Shown here: positions 55,528-64,000 of the stretch, piece by piece
Numbering within the stretch: position 1 is the stretch's first letter
Layout: every line of letters starts with the position of its first letter
Origin: Halostagnicola kamekurae
GTDB taxonomy: Archaea > Halobacteriota > Halobacteria > Halobacteriales > Natrialbaceae
Direction of reading: 5' to 3'
Length of the DNA stretch: 64,000 bases
NCBI RefSeq assembly: GCF_900116205.1
Contig: NZ_FOZS01000002.1
Coordinates: forward strand, 806,001-870,000
Made by a program: the position numbers and the translations under genes
Notes under the pieces: generated by a model
Database searches by the model: none
Told to the model about the DNA's origin: nothing
What the model saw: the letters and a program-made list of their open reading frames with translations, nothing else

Positions 55528-56021
55528 CAGCTCCACACCTCCACGACGAGTCGACAGGCGGTTCGACACGCTCGAATATCGGTGACTGACACGAACCGTT
55601 CGACCGTTTCGTCCGGACGACCGCGTACCGCGCTGGTGGCGCGAGTCAGAATCACGGACTCCCGATCGATCGTCTCGAGCGTGATCGTTACCGCCTCGAG
55701 GGGCCGTCCGTTGGCGGTTCGGAGGCCGACCCGCGCCGGAGTAGTCGATTCGTCGAACTCGTTTCGAAAACGGGACCCATCTAACTCGTTCGGATCGTCG
55801 CCGGTTTCGAAGCCGTCGACGACCGCCGTCGCGATTCGATCCGCCTGAGCGCGGTCGGTCCGTTCGTCTGAGGCCTCGTTAGTGTGTAGTGCCCCCGGTA
55901 TCGCCGTGAACGCGAACGCAACGGCCAGCAGGAACACGCCGACGCCGATGGCGAAGTCTTGCGTCGTCTGTCCGCGATCGCCGCGAGCGGATCCCGCAGC
56001 GGCGCGTCGGTCGTCACGCAT
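55527..56021 (-). CDS. Pilin-like protein, DUF7287 family
   Basis: Protein of 164 residues starting directly after the platform gene's stop. DRGQTTQDFAIGVGVFLLAV near 15-34 is the pilin-like helix. The exported part is beta-rich (VGLRTANGRPLEAVTITLET) with two Cys (ACRTAC) near the end, just before a hydrophobic strand. Confidence 0.75.
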   Translation of the reverse strand: MRDDRRAAAGSARGDRGQTTQDFAIGVGVFLLAVAFAFTAIPGALHTNEASDERTDRAQADRIATAVVDGFETGDDPNELDGSRFRNEFDESTTPARVGLRTANGRPLEAVTITLETIDRESVILTRATSAVRGRPDETVERFVSVTDIRACRTACRLVVEVWS

Positions 56022-58019
56022 TCACACCACCACCAGCCAGCTACAAAGCGCGACCGTCGAGAGGGCCAGCACGTACTTGGCCCCGCTCAACAGAGCCGCG
56101 TTTCGAAGGTACCCACACACGAACCCCGACAGGATCGCGTGGATTGTAACCGCGTGAAAGAAAACGACCGAGAGCGTATCCGCATCGAGCGTTGCACCAG
56201 AACCAGTACTCGCCAGTTGTCCAGTGGCGCTCGCCGTGTTCGATCCCGTCGCGGAACCGGACTCGAGGCCGCTCATCGTCTCGACGAACTGTGTCTGTAA
56301 GAGCCCAATGACGGTCAGCATCGTCGCGAATGTCATGACGACGATGGCGATCTGTACACGCGTCCGGGATCTGCGTTCCGCCTCGAGGTCGTCGTGGGTT
56401 TCACTCGCTGCCGCAGCGGTCCGTAACACCGGCGTGACGTGGTTCGTCGCTTTCTGTGCGTCGGCGACGAGCCGCGTCGTTCGGGCGAGTCGCGGGATGT
56501 GATAGCAGTTCGCGAACTCGAACAGCGACTCGTCGAGTCGCCGCCCGTAGGCGACCTTCGTGTGAATCGCGTCGAGCTCGGCGGCGAGAGCGCCACTGGC
56601 GGTTCGCGAAACGGTCCGGATCGACTCGAGGAGCGTTTGCCCCGTATCGTTCGCGCTCGAGAGCGTTCGGAGCGTCTCCGAGAGCGCGTCGGCGAGCGCG
56701 CGACGACGGCGTCGATTCCACTCGTAGAAGACCGCAATCGGCGTCAAGACGGTAAATAGAGGAACGTACAGGTATCGTATCGTTACGACGATTGAGTCTC
56801 CGATTCCGCCGCTCGACGGAAATGCACTCGCACCGACCAGCGCGGACCCTGCGACAGCGAGTATCGCAGCGGGAACCGTGACTGCGAGCGTCGCCAGAGG
56901 GTGATCGCGAAAGAACCGATGCGGATTCCGAGCGGCCGTCCGGACGCGGTGTAGCCACGCCCGTCTCGCGATTCGAGTCCGAATCCGCGGCTGATCGCCG
57001 GTGGGAGCGACGACGTGCCAGCCGAACGTGTCCCACTCGCGCGCCGACTCGCTTCGTGCGGTCGAACGTCCCTCGAGAGTCCCCGTCCCTGGGTCGTCGC
57101 GTTTGACCGTGGATATGAGCACGAGAAACCCGACCCCGATCGCAGGGATCAGTCCGTAGACGGCCAGATACAACACGGCGTCTATCGTGGCCGCGCCCGG
57201 CACCAGTTGCATCACGACCACGACGACGACCACTAGCAGCGGAAACAGCGAAACGGTTAGGTACAGCTCGCCGATAAGCTCGAGCGTGTCGAGCGTTTGC
57301 TCCTGTCGCTGTCTGGCGTTTTTCGCGTGTCTGTCCGTCTTCTCCGCGAGAAAAACCTCGAAGTCGCCGCCGCTGTTGATAGTCGAGAGGAGATCTAGCA
57401 GGAACTGTGCCAATTCGTCACTCGGCGTTTCGCGCGCCCGCGTTCGAATCGCGGTTCGGTAATCGACGCCGGCGTATTCGACTTCCCTTCGAATACTTCG
57501 GAACGCGAGCGCGACGTCCCCGTAGGCGTCTTCCGCGTCGGCGAGCGCCTCGAAGACCTCGAGGTGATCGAGGCCGCCGACCGACAGCGCGTACATATAC
57601 GCGATGGCGTCGGGGAGCAACGCGTCGATCTCGCGTTTCCGGGCCGCGGCTCGAGCAGAGGGAATCGCGAGCATCGAGCAGACGCAGAGTCCACCGCCAC
57701 CCACGCCGCATACCAGCGACGTTACACCGGCTATCGCGATCGTCTCGGACGGCTGGGCCACTCCCCCCACGACGTACCCGAGTATCAAGCCCGCGAGACA
57801 GCAGCCGACTCCGACGAGACAGCCCAGACGGAGCGCTCGAGCCAGATACTCCTGGCCCGTCGCGCTCATTCTCGCCTCTCCGAGTTTTCGCTCGAGCGTC
57901 ATCGAGACCGGCCCTAACAGTGCGTAGAGACGAGACGAACGGGCCAGCGGTAACGCGGGACCGAGTGCATCGGAACTCGATCGCTCACTCTCGGTGGTTG
58001 TCGTCGAACCCGTGCTCAT
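56022..58019 (-). CDS. Type II secretion F (TadC/PilC-like) membrane platform, two-domain
   Basis: Protein of 665 residues with two T2SSF domains. The first cytoplasmic helical bundle (ALLPDAIAYMYALSVGGLDH, then DELAQFLLDLLSTINSGGDF) lies near 135-230, and the second (ALADALSETLRTLSSANDTG, ELDAIHTKVAYGRRLDESLF) near 435-500. Clusters of hydrophobic helices flank each, including a C-terminal one. It would anchor pilus assembly with the ATPase encoded just upstream (overlap 4 nt). Confidence 0.88.
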   Translation of the reverse strand: MSTGSTTTTESERSSSDALGPALPLARSSRLYALLGPVSMTLERKLGEARMSATGQEYLARALRLGCLVGVGCCLAGLILGYVVGGVAQPSETIAIAGVTSLVCGVGGGGLCVCSMLAIPSARAAARKREIDALLPDAIAYMYALSVGGLDHLEVFEALADAEDAYGDVALAFRSIRREVEYAGVDYRTAIRTRARETPSDELAQFLLDLLSTINSGGDFEVFLAEKTDRHAKNARQRQEQTLDTLELIGELYLTVSLFPLLVVVVVVVMQLVPGAATIDAVLYLAVYGLIPAIGVGFLVLISTVKRDDPGTGTLEGRSTARSESAREWDTFGWHVVAPTGDQPRIRTRIARRAWLHRVRTAARNPHRFFRDHPLATLAVTVPAAILAVAGSALVGASAFPSSGGIGDSIVVTIRYLYVPLFTVLTPIAVFYEWNRRRRRALADALSETLRTLSSANDTGQTLLESIRTVSRTASGALAAELDAIHTKVAYGRRLDESLFEFANCYHIPRLARTTRLVADAQKATNHVTPVLRTAAAASETHDDLEAERRSRTRVQIAIVVMTFATMLTVIGLLQTQFVETMSGLESGSATGSNTASATGQLASTGSGATLDADTLSVVFFHAVTIHAILSGFVCGYLRNAALLSGAKYVLALSTVALCSWLVVV

Positions 58020-60262
58020 GGCCCGTGAGTATCCGTCGTGGGTTCGGAATCAGCGCTATCGTCTCCCCGTTCGAGGCGTCTTTCACCCTCGGTGGGACGA
58101 TTGCGACGCGTGTCGATCCGTTCGTCACGGTCGCCCCGATCCCGTTGCGTGTCGGAATCGGGTGGCTTCGCGAGCCAGGGCGGTAACTCGAGCGCCGCTC
58201 GAGACGAAGCGGTACCACTCGGTGGCTGTCTGGTACCCGCGCGGTAGTCGTCGAATAGCGCTTCGTCGGCGCGCTCGAGAACGTTCGCCGCGCGCCTGGC
58301 CGTCTCGGGGGACGAATCCGGGCGCGAAACCTGGCTCTCCGTTTGCGAGCGCTCGATTCTGACGCTCTCCATCTCGCGGAGTGCCGGAAGCGCCTCCTCG
58401 AGTCGGTCGGTCGCCATCAGCGTCCGGATCTTCTCGGAATCCGTCATATACGCCTGAATCGTCGCCGCGACGTCCGCGTAGCTGCCGAGACCGCGCTCGA
58501 TCAGGTACGCGAGCACGACCCGGCGCTCGAAGAGTTCGCGTTCGAGCGTCTCCTGACTCCAGCCTCGATCGACTCGAATCTCTTCGAGGATGCTCGACGT
58601 ACCGGCCTCGCGATAGTCGTCGGTTTTCGCCTGCCACTGGTAGACGTCCTGTACGTTGATCTCGTCGCGTTCGACGTCGTAGTCGTTGATCTCGGTAATA
58701 CATTTGTTTCGACGAACGGTCTCGCCGCCCACCGTCGTCTGGGTCTGGACCGCGACTATATCCAGCGAGCTAAAGACCGGCTTCGAGACGTCGATCGGTG
58801 CCGACGTGAACCGGGTCAGCACCTCGTCGACGGAGTCGGCGTGGAAGGTCGTACAGGTCGTGTGTCCGGTCGACATGACCTGAAACAGGGTTCTACCCTC
58901 CTCACCGCGGATCTCGCCCATCACGATGTAGTCGGGGCGCTGGCGCAACGTCGCCTCGAGGAGGTCGAACTCGTCGACGGCTCCCGTCGAGTCGGCAGTG
59001 GGCGACGGCCGCGTCGTACTCGCGATCCAGTTTCGCTGCGGAAGCGTGACCTCGCGGGTGTCTTCTATCGAGACGACCTTCGCGCTCGAGGGGATAAAGA
59101 GCGAGAGCGCGTTCAGGCTCGTCGTCTTTCCGGAGGCCGTCCCGCCGGCTAACAGCAGGCTCTTCCCGTTTTCGACGGCCAGCCAGAGAAACGCCATCTC
59201 CTCGAGGGTGAAGGTGTGCCAGTTGACGAGGTCTACCGGCGTGTACGGCACGTCGGTAAACTGTCGAATCGTGTAGTTCGTTCCCCGATCGGAGACCTCC
59301 GTTCCGAGCGTCAGCTGCGCGCGCGACCCGTCCGGAAGCGTCGCGTCGACTTGCGGGCGTCGCTTGCTGATCCCGTTTCCGGACCGCTGAGCGAGCGTGA
59401 CGACGAAATCGTCGAGTTCTGTCCGATCGTGGTGGACGTTCGTGATGAGCTGGTCGTACTTCGAGTGATAGACGAACACCGGCGCGTCGTAGCCGTCGAC
59501 CGAGATGTCCTCGACGTTGCGGTCACGTTTGATCCCGTCGATTCGCTGGTAGCCCACGAAATCCCGGCACAACCCGTAGAGGAGCTTTTCGACCTGGTAC
59601 TCGCTGAGTGTCCCCCGATCGTCGGCGAGGACTGCCGCGTCTGGACGCGCCTCGATTCCCGTGAGCGTGCGTCGCTCGTCGGATTCGTCGCTCTCCCTCT
59701 CGCGGAACACCGACGAAATCCGCTCGAGAATCCCGCGATCGTCTCGGTTTCGAGAACGCTCGAGCAGTCCGTACCGCTCGAGTAACTCCCTCGCTTCCGA
59801 TTCGATTACGTCTCGACGATCGGCGACGGCTGCGTCCGCGCTGATCTCTTCGTCGGCGTACGTGATGGTTCGCTCGAGTGTGGCTCCGAGAAAGTCGCGG
59901 ACGTCGCGCTCGCGGTCGGTCAGCGATGGCTCAACGAGGTAGTACTTGCGTTCGTTTTCGCTCGTCGAGTGGAAGATGCTGACGAACGCGTAGGGCTCGT
60001 TCACCCAGTACCGATCGATCTCTCGAAGCGTCGATTTCTGCTCGATCGAGACGGCTTTCTCGAGGTCGTATCGGTTCGTCACCGTGGGAAGCCCGCCGTC
60101 AGTCGAGAAGAACTCGTCGTCGTCGATCGCGTGGCGAACGTCGATCGTTCGTTCGTCGACGATCTCGGCGAGTGCCCTGCCGATGCTGTTCGCCGCCCGG
60201 AGCGTGCGTTCGGTCTGGGACGGTTCTGTCCCCGTTTCGGGGGCGGCCGAACCGATTGTCAT
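58016..60262 (-). CDS. Type II/IV secretion system ATPase (pilus assembly)
   Basis: Assembly ATPase of 748 residues from ATG 60262; ATG 60283 and GTG 60286 are in-frame alternatives, and GGGGAGG sits 12-18 nt before the chosen start. Walker A is LLLAGGTASGKTTSLNAL in the C-half (near 380), an Asp/Glu box (VSIEDTREVTLPQRNW) follows, then the Walker B region with YIVMGEIRGEEGRTLFQ and the STGHTTCTTFHADS histidine box. The N-terminal part (1-300) is divergent, as in archaeal family members. The C-terminal tail is acidic and disordered. First gene of the overlapping operon. Confidence 0.9.
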   Translation of the reverse strand: MTIGSAAPETGTEPSQTERTLRAANSIGRALAEIVDERTIDVRHAIDDDEFFSTDGGLPTVTNRYDLEKAVSIEQKSTLREIDRYWVNEPYAFVSIFHSTSENERKYYLVEPSLTDRERDVRDFLGATLERTITYADEEISADAAVADRRDVIESEARELLERYGLLERSRNRDDRGILERISSVFRERESDESDERRTLTGIEARPDAAVLADDRGTLSEYQVEKLLYGLCRDFVGYQRIDGIKRDRNVEDISVDGYDAPVFVYHSKYDQLITNVHHDRTELDDFVVTLAQRSGNGISKRRPQVDATLPDGSRAQLTLGTEVSDRGTNYTIRQFTDVPYTPVDLVNWHTFTLEEMAFLWLAVENGKSLLLAGGTASGKTTSLNALSLFIPSSAKVVSIEDTREVTLPQRNWIASTTRPSPTADSTGAVDEFDLLEATLRQRPDYIVMGEIRGEEGRTLFQVMSTGHTTCTTFHADSVDEVLTRFTSAPIDVSKPVFSSLDIVAVQTQTTVGGETVRRNKCITEINDYDVERDEINVQDVYQWQAKTDDYREAGTSSILEEIRVDRGWSQETLERELFERRVVLAYLIERGLGSYADVAATIQAYMTDSEKIRTLMATDRLEEALPALREMESVRIERSQTESQVSRPDSSPETARRAANVLERADEALFDDYRAGTRQPPSGTASSRAALELPPWLAKPPDSDTQRDRGDRDERIDTRRNRPTEGERRLERGDDSADSEPTTDTHGP

Positions 60263-60337
60263 AGACGGGGTTCGCCTCCCCATCACTCAAAAACCCATTC
60301 GCTCGAGCGGCGGCGAGAGATTTTTCGCGACCGGCAG

Positions 60338-60529
60338 TCACTCGGCAGTTCCGCTAAACGACGGATCTCCCTCTGAATTATCGACGAGAACGAACGTCGT
60401 CGAGCCGCAACTGCAACTGGTAGTGCCTATCGGTTGAATCCCGCCGGTTGGCCATTGACGAGCAGCATACGCGGATCCGCATTCGACACATTCGGCTAAT
60501 TCCCTGGTGATATCGTCTCTGTTGGCCAT
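60338..60529 (-). CDS. Zinc-ribbon microprotein, 63 residues
   Basis: From ATG 60529 (MANRDDITRELAECVECG); earlier in-frame start at 60604 rejected because its leader looks non-coding. Ligands are CVEC and CSC in SCSCGSTTF. The CxxCGxxxxA then IGTxxCxCG pattern matches the protein at 33808-33966. It lies 75 bp upstream of the pilus ATPase on the same strand and could lead that operon. Confidence 0.72.
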   Translation of the reverse strand: MANRDDITRELAECVECGSAYAARQWPTGGIQPIGTTSCSCGSTTFVLVDNSEGDPSFSGTAE

Positions 60530-60646
60530 TCCTAGGAGCCGGAAGCCCGCTTCGGTATATGGTCTTTTCTGTTCCGGCGATCCAGAGCCGGAGAACCCGG
60601 TCACGAATACCGGACGCCGTTCCGAATCGGAGAGAGCGGACCGGGA

Positions 60647-61405
60647 CTACTGGGCGAGGTAGCCGCCCTCGACGGGCAGCGTGACGCCGGTCACTCGAGA
60701 GGAGAGATCCGATCCGAGGAACAACACCGCGTTGGCGATCTCCTCCGGGTCGGCGAGTCCGGGCATCGGCTCGGTGTTCAGGAACTGCTCTTCCATCTCC
60801 GGATGTTCGTCGATCGTGCGTTCGATCATTTCGGTCTGAACGATGCCGGGGGCGACGGCGTTCGCTCGGATCCCTTCCTCTGCGTACTCGATAGCGGCGT
60901 ACTTCGTCAGTTGACCGACCGCCGCTTTCGCCGCGCCGTAGCCGCTGTACTGGGGAACGGCGACCTCGCCACCGATCGATGAGGCGCTGATAATCGATCC
61001 GCCGTCGTCCGCACGCATCGCCTCGATACCGTACTTCATCCCGTTCCAGACGCCTTTGAGGTTCACGTCGATCACTTGCTCGAACGCGTCGGTATCGTAG
61101 TCCTCGAGGCGGTCGACCGGCCCTTCGATCGCCGCGTTGTTGAACAGCACGTCGAGGCCGCCGTACTCGTCGACGGCCGTTTCGATCATTCGCTCGGCTT
61201 CGTCTGCGTCCGAGACGTCCGCTCGGACGAACGTCGCCTCGCCGCCGTTCGCGGTTATGTCGTCGACCGTTTGCGCGCCGCCGTCCTCGTCCACGTCGGC
61301 GACCACGACGGCCGCACCGTTGTTCGCGAAGGTCTTAGCCGTCGTGCGACCGATTCCCGATGCAGCACCCGTTACGATCGCAGTATCGTCTTCGAGTAAT
61401 TCCAT
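60647..61405 (-). CDS. Short-chain dehydrogenase/reductase
   Basis: NAD(P)-dependent SDR of 252 residues from ATG 61405. Cofactor motif TGAASGIG near 13-20, NNAAIEG near 89-95, catalytic Ser in SIISASSIGG and YxxxK in SGYGAAKAAVGQ near 154-158, then NAVAPGIVQTEM. Asp in VVVADVDEDGG at the second strand points to NAD preference. It is a classical SDR; the substrate (sugar, ketoacyl or other alcohol) is not determinable. Confidence 0.9.
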   Translation of the reverse strand: MELLEDDTAIVTGAASGIGRTTAKTFANNGAAVVVADVDEDGGAQTVDDITANGGEATFVRADVSDADEAERMIETAVDEYGGLDVLFNNAAIEGPVDRLEDYDTDAFEQVIDVNLKGVWNGMKYGIEAMRADDGGSIISASSIGGEVAVPQYSGYGAAKAAVGQLTKYAAIEYAEEGIRANAVAPGIVQTEMIERTIDEHPEMEEQFLNTEPMPGLADPEEIANAVLFLGSDLSSRVTGVTLPVEGGYLAQ

Positions 61406-61408
61406 CAC

Positions 61409-61669
61409 GAAAAGAAACGGTCCGTCGACGGATAGCAGTTCTGGCTACCAGTCGGTATACTGTTACGTTTGACAGCAGTGTATCTCATTCTAGCATATAT
61501 TTCAATTATATTTTACTATGTGTATCACACACCACCCATGTAGGGATGAATGCCGATTGCAAAGGTTGAGTGTGTTAGATCTATGCTCTATACCCCACTG
61601 TTCACCGTTGACAAGGAACAGTTACTTTGGCAAGAATGTTTATGTGATCTACAATCCATTGCACCAGAT
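61409..61669 (+). promoter_or_regulatory. AT-rich divergent promoter region
   Basis: About 260 bp with a long AT-rich block near 61488-61522 (CATATATTTCAATTATATTTTA). TATA-like GTTTATG near 61638-61644 is about 28 nt before ATG 61670. The SDR gene diverges on the other side. An in-frame extension back to 61550 looks non-coding. Confidence 0.45.
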
Positions 61670-62062
61670 ATGGCATATTACGAATCAGATGCGATAACCA
61701 TCGAGTGGGACCAGTCAATCGAGGCCGTCGTCATGGACTGGCACTCGTTCGCGAGCGGAGACGCGTACCGAAACGCCCTCGAGAAGGGTCTAGACCTGGT
61801 CGAAGAGAAGGGCGCGACGAACTGGCTCGCGGATCTCCGCGATCTCGGGACCGTAACGCAGGACGATCAGGAATGGACCCAGGAGGAGTGGCATCCTCGA
61901 GCGTTCGACACGACGCTCTCGAACATCGCGGTTCTCCAGCCCGAAAGCGTCGTTGCGAACATGTCCGTCGACGACCTCGTCGAGGAGTTCGGCTCGAACG
62001 ACAACAAATCGCGGATATTCAGCGACCGAGACGAAGCCGAATCGTGGCTCAAAGCGCGGTAA
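61670..62062 (+). CDS. STAS-like (SpoIIAA-type) protein, 130 residues
   Basis: From ATG 61670 (MAYYESDAITIEWDQ). The order strand (IEAVVMDWHSFASGD), helix (AYRNALEKGLDLVEEKGA), strand (NWLADLRDLGTV), helix (QEEWHPRAF), and VAVLQPES-like strand fits STAS/SpoIIAA-type regulators found in bacteria and some haloarchaea. No phosphorylatable Ser of the classic anti-anti-sigma type is obvious. Isolated gene; partner unknown. Confidence 0.6.
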   Translation: MAYYESDAITIEWDQSIEAVVMDWHSFASGDAYRNALEKGLDLVEEKGATNWLADLRDLGTVTQDDQEWTQEEWHPRAFDTTLSNIAVLQPESVVANMSVDDLVEEFGSNDNKSRIFSDRDEAESWLKAR

Positions 62063-62184
62063 CGGCCTCAATCACGGTCGAGGAGCCGGATCACGACGGG
62101 GAGCCGAATCACGGTCGAAAGCGTGTACGGCAGTTTTGAAATGTGAGGCCGCTCGAGGAGGCCGACGCTCGGACCGTTCGTCGT

Positions 62185-63012
62185 TCAGTTTCGATCCGGC
62201 ATCGTCGACGGGCGAGCGACGGCGTTCATATCCGGTCGGTTCGACGACGGCATCGTCGAGTACATCGTCGACCGCCCCGTCGACGAACCGGTCTCGTCGC
62301 TCTGGGCACCGAAGGTCATCCCATCGGCGAGTCCGCTCTCTTCTTGTTTATCCGGCCGATCGTCGTCCGCTGACTCGTCCTCTCGGTCGTCTTCGCGTTC
62401 GACGTCCTCGTCCGGTTGTTCTCCGCGAGTGCGTCGCTCATCGCGAATTTCCTCGAGTCGGGTCTGCAGCGAACGTAATCCCTCGCCGAATTCCGGGGCG
62501 CTGGTCCCCGTCAACGACTGGACCGTCGACTCGGCCGTCGCCGAATCGTTTTCCTTGGAGTCCCCACCTGACTTCGTCTCCCGCTCTCCGAGGGTTTCGC
62601 GAAGCTCGGTCAGAGCCTCCTCGAGACCGGCGGTCGTCTCCTCGCTTTCTGGTTCGGAGCCCTCGTCTGCGAGCGCCCCGAGACGCGCGAGCGCGATCAG
62701 CGCCCGGAGCTCTCGGAGCTGCGGTTCGGATGCGCGAGCGAACGCCTCCGGAATCGAGTCCGGCTCGCTCCCGTCGGGAAGTTCGTCGAGGCCGAGCGCC
62801 GAAAGCACCGTTCGCGGATCGTTCGAATCGACGAACTCGCGCGCCGCGCTAGCGTGTTCGGCGACCCGCGTCGAGCCGGATTCGCCCCGGTCGCGGAACT
62901 GCTCCAGCGTGACGTCTTCTTCTGCCTCGAGGGTCGCCTGCACCGAAGACAGCAGTTCCGAGAGCCGGTCGCTCGAGTCGTCCGCCGGGATTCGCTCTGC
63001 TTCGCCGCTCAT
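62185..63012 (-). CDS. Acidic helical protein, unknown (third of cluster)
   Basis: Protein of 275 residues. Residues 1-150 are helical (RLSELLSSVQATLEAEEDVTL, LRALIALARLGAL). The rest is acidic and disordered (DEDVEREDDREDESADDD-like runs), ending in a Ser/Thr/Met-rich tail (STMYSTMPSSNRPDMNAV). No known domain. Overlaps the preceding gene by 4 nt, so it is cotranscribed. Confidence 0.6.
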   Translation of the reverse strand: MSGEAERIPADDSSDRLSELLSSVQATLEAEEDVTLEQFRDRGESGSTRVAEHASAAREFVDSNDPRTVLSALGLDELPDGSEPDSIPEAFARASEPQLRELRALIALARLGALADEGSEPESEETTAGLEEALTELRETLGERETKSGGDSKENDSATAESTVQSLTGTSAPEFGEGLRSLQTRLEEIRDERRTRGEQPDEDVEREDDREDESADDDRPDKQEESGLADGMTFGAQSDETGSSTGRSTMYSTMPSSNRPDMNAVARPSTMPDRN

Positions 63013-63647
63013 GATGCCCCCTCGTTCGCCGTCGCGGCGAACGTTCCGTCCTCCGATTCCGAGACCGTCTCGACGATCTGTTCGACCATCTCCTCGCGGC
63101 TGAGGTTCGCCCGCACGTCGACGTCTTTGGCGATCGACTGGAGGTCCGAGTAGGAGACGATCTCGAGAAACTCCACGAGCGTCTCCTTCCGAAGGCCCTC
63201 GAGGTCGTCAGCCCCGGGTTCGCTCTCACCGTCTTCTCCGGCGTCGTCGGATACATCTTCGTCGGCCGCCTTGTCATCGTCGGCCGCTTCGTCACCGCGA
63301 CTGTCCGTTTCGCCAGCTTCGCCTCCCGTCTCATCCCCGTCAGCCGCTGTCTCGCCCTCGAGGGCGTCGACGACGGCGTCGCGAGCCGCCGTCGTGAGGT
63401 CGGACCACAGCTCTGACAGGCTCGTTCCGTTCTCGGATCGATCCGTAATCGCGTCGTGAATCTCTCGCCCGACGGCCCCGCCGAGTTCCCGGCCCACTCG
63501 CGCGCCGAACTCGCCGCCGACCGTCGCCCCGATCGCGTCGGCGTCGACGCTGTCCTCGAGGGATCCGTCGCCGAGCAGGTCGGAGACGGCGACCTGCTCG
63601 CTGATCTCATCGGCGATCAGTTCCCGGAGACCCGTCTCTTCGCTCAT
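63009..63647 (-). CDS. Acidic protein with glycine-zipper and SAP/Rho_N-like end (second of cluster)
   Basis: Protein of 212 residues. Near 40-65 GATVGGEFGARVGRELGGAV has small residues at helical spacing (glycine zipper). The middle is an acidic disordered stretch. Residues about 160-205 (LVEFLEIVSYSDLQSIAKDV, then LSREEMVEQIVETVSE) resemble the helix-loop-helix of SAP or Rho_N modules, which bind nucleic acid; this is inference. Confidence 0.6.
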   Translation of the reverse strand: MSEETGLRELIADEISEQVAVSDLLGDGSLEDSVDADAIGATVGGEFGARVGRELGGAVGREIHDAITDRSENGTSLSELWSDLTTAARDAVVDALEGETAADGDETGGEAGETDSRGDEAADDDKAADEDVSDDAGEDGESEPGADDLEGLRKETLVEFLEIVSYSDLQSIAKDVDVRANLSREEMVEQIVETVSESEDGTFAATANEGAS

Positions 63648-63695
63648 CCGATTCCACCTCGAGACGGGACGTCTCGACTGTGCGGTCCCATCTGA

Positions 63696-64000
63696 TTATT
63701 CCTCGTCGATGTCGTCGCCGCCGTCGTTCTGTTCCTCGTCGGCTCCGCTCTCGTCCGAATCGTCGTCGTTCTCCCCGTCGATCTCATCGTCGTTCGGTTC
63801 GTCCTCGTCGGCTCCGTTTCCGTCGTCGCCCGTCTCGGTTTCGGACTCGTCGCTTGCAGTCTCGTCGTCGCCATCCTCATCCTCCTCGTCGTCGCCATCC
63901 TCATCCTCCTCGTCGTCACCGCCGTCCTCGTCTTCCTCGTCGTCACTGCCGTCCTCGTCTTCCTCGTCGTCACTGCCGTCTTCGCCGTTTTCGTCGGCTT
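63696..64000 (-). CDS. Acidic repeat protein, 5' part outside the window (first of cluster)
   Basis: Open frame entering from the right edge and ending at TAA 63698-63696. The visible 101 residues are a tail of DEEDEDG-type repeats, then DETASDESETETGDD and a final GGDDIDEE. It lies 48 bp upstream of the next gene on the same strand. The N-terminal domain, which would identify it, is not in view. Confidence 0.55.
   Translation of the reverse strand, partial: ADENGEDGSDDEEDEDGSDDEEDEDGGDDEEDEDGDDEEDEDGDDETASDESETETGDDGNGADEDEPNDDEIDGENDDDSDESGADEEQNDGGDDIDEE
63871..63975. repeat. Tandem 24-27 bp repeat encoding acidic tail
   Basis: Two copies of ATCCTCATCCTCCTCGTCGT-type 24-bp units are followed by two nearly identical 27-bp GCCGTCCTCGTCTTCCTCGT-type units. 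They encode D/E-rich repeats in the cut gene and could vary in copy number between strains. Confidence 0.65.

Noticed and set aside
63871-63975. CRISPR-like repeats at the right edge
   Set aside because: Units are 24-27 bp without spacers and encode an in-frame acidic tail, so they are coding tandem repeats.

Overview
The window is chromosomal DNA from an extremely halophilic archaeon (class Halobacteria). GC is high, proteins are strongly acidic, and the core genes are archaeal: TFE-alpha (tfe), tRNA C56 methyltransferase, the ether-lipid prenyltransferase and a bacterioopsin-activator (Bat) type regulator. Several families are, as I recall them, almost confined to haloarchaea (DUF5798, DUF5803, HalOD1, DUF7261/7266/7287/7288/7289). 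Many starts have a TATA-like box 23-30 nt upstream, as expected for leaderless mRNAs. I cannot fix the genus; a Natrialbales-type genome would fit.

Layout: 1-3.6 kb holds a potassium channel with two RCK domains (cut by the left edge), DUF5798, a CoA-binding protein and a UbiA prenyltransferase. 3.7-6.45 kb is a lower-GC segment between tRNA-Arg(UCG) and tRNA-Gln(UUG), with MOSC and cystathionine synthase/lyase genes plus possible integrase and IS200/IS605 debris. 6.6-16.8 kb has a micro-lipoprotein paired with a beta-helix protein, an SPFH protein, a universal stress protein (USP), bacterial-type leuS, HalOD1, DUF420, an ABC exporter and an AlkA-like glycosylase. 16.9-24.8 kb has an unusual CcoI-like P-type ATPase, a RimK/retropepsin fusion, a flippase, a GNAT-zinc ribbon protein and an M14 aspartoacylase-family protein. 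25-29.4 kb holds small proteins, a structured intergenic region and the sdhCDBA operon.

29.4-38.3 kb contains XapX, an HTH protein, an HD hydrolase, a peroxiredoxin, tatA, tRNA-Arg(CCU) followed by a field of tRNA 3' fragments, an unknown membrane protein, a zinc-ribbon microprotein, an Rdx protein, surE, an Rsm22-family methyltransferase and a prephenate dehydrogenase. 38.4-48.9 kb is an acetate-use locus: USP genes, two acetyl-CoA synthetases flanking a Bat-type regulator, and a two-subunit acetate-type symporter followed by another USP. 49-52.8 kb carries trm56, tfe, DUF2110, DUF5803 and cheD.

52.8-60.3 kb is a tightly overlapping minus-strand operon for a type IV pilus-like machine: secretion ATPase, two-domain membrane platform and five pilin-like proteins. 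60.3-64 kb has a zinc-ribbon protein, an SDR oxidoreductase, a STAS-like protein and three acidic genes of unknown function, the last cut by the right edge. I saw no CRISPR array, rRNA or complete insertion sequence.
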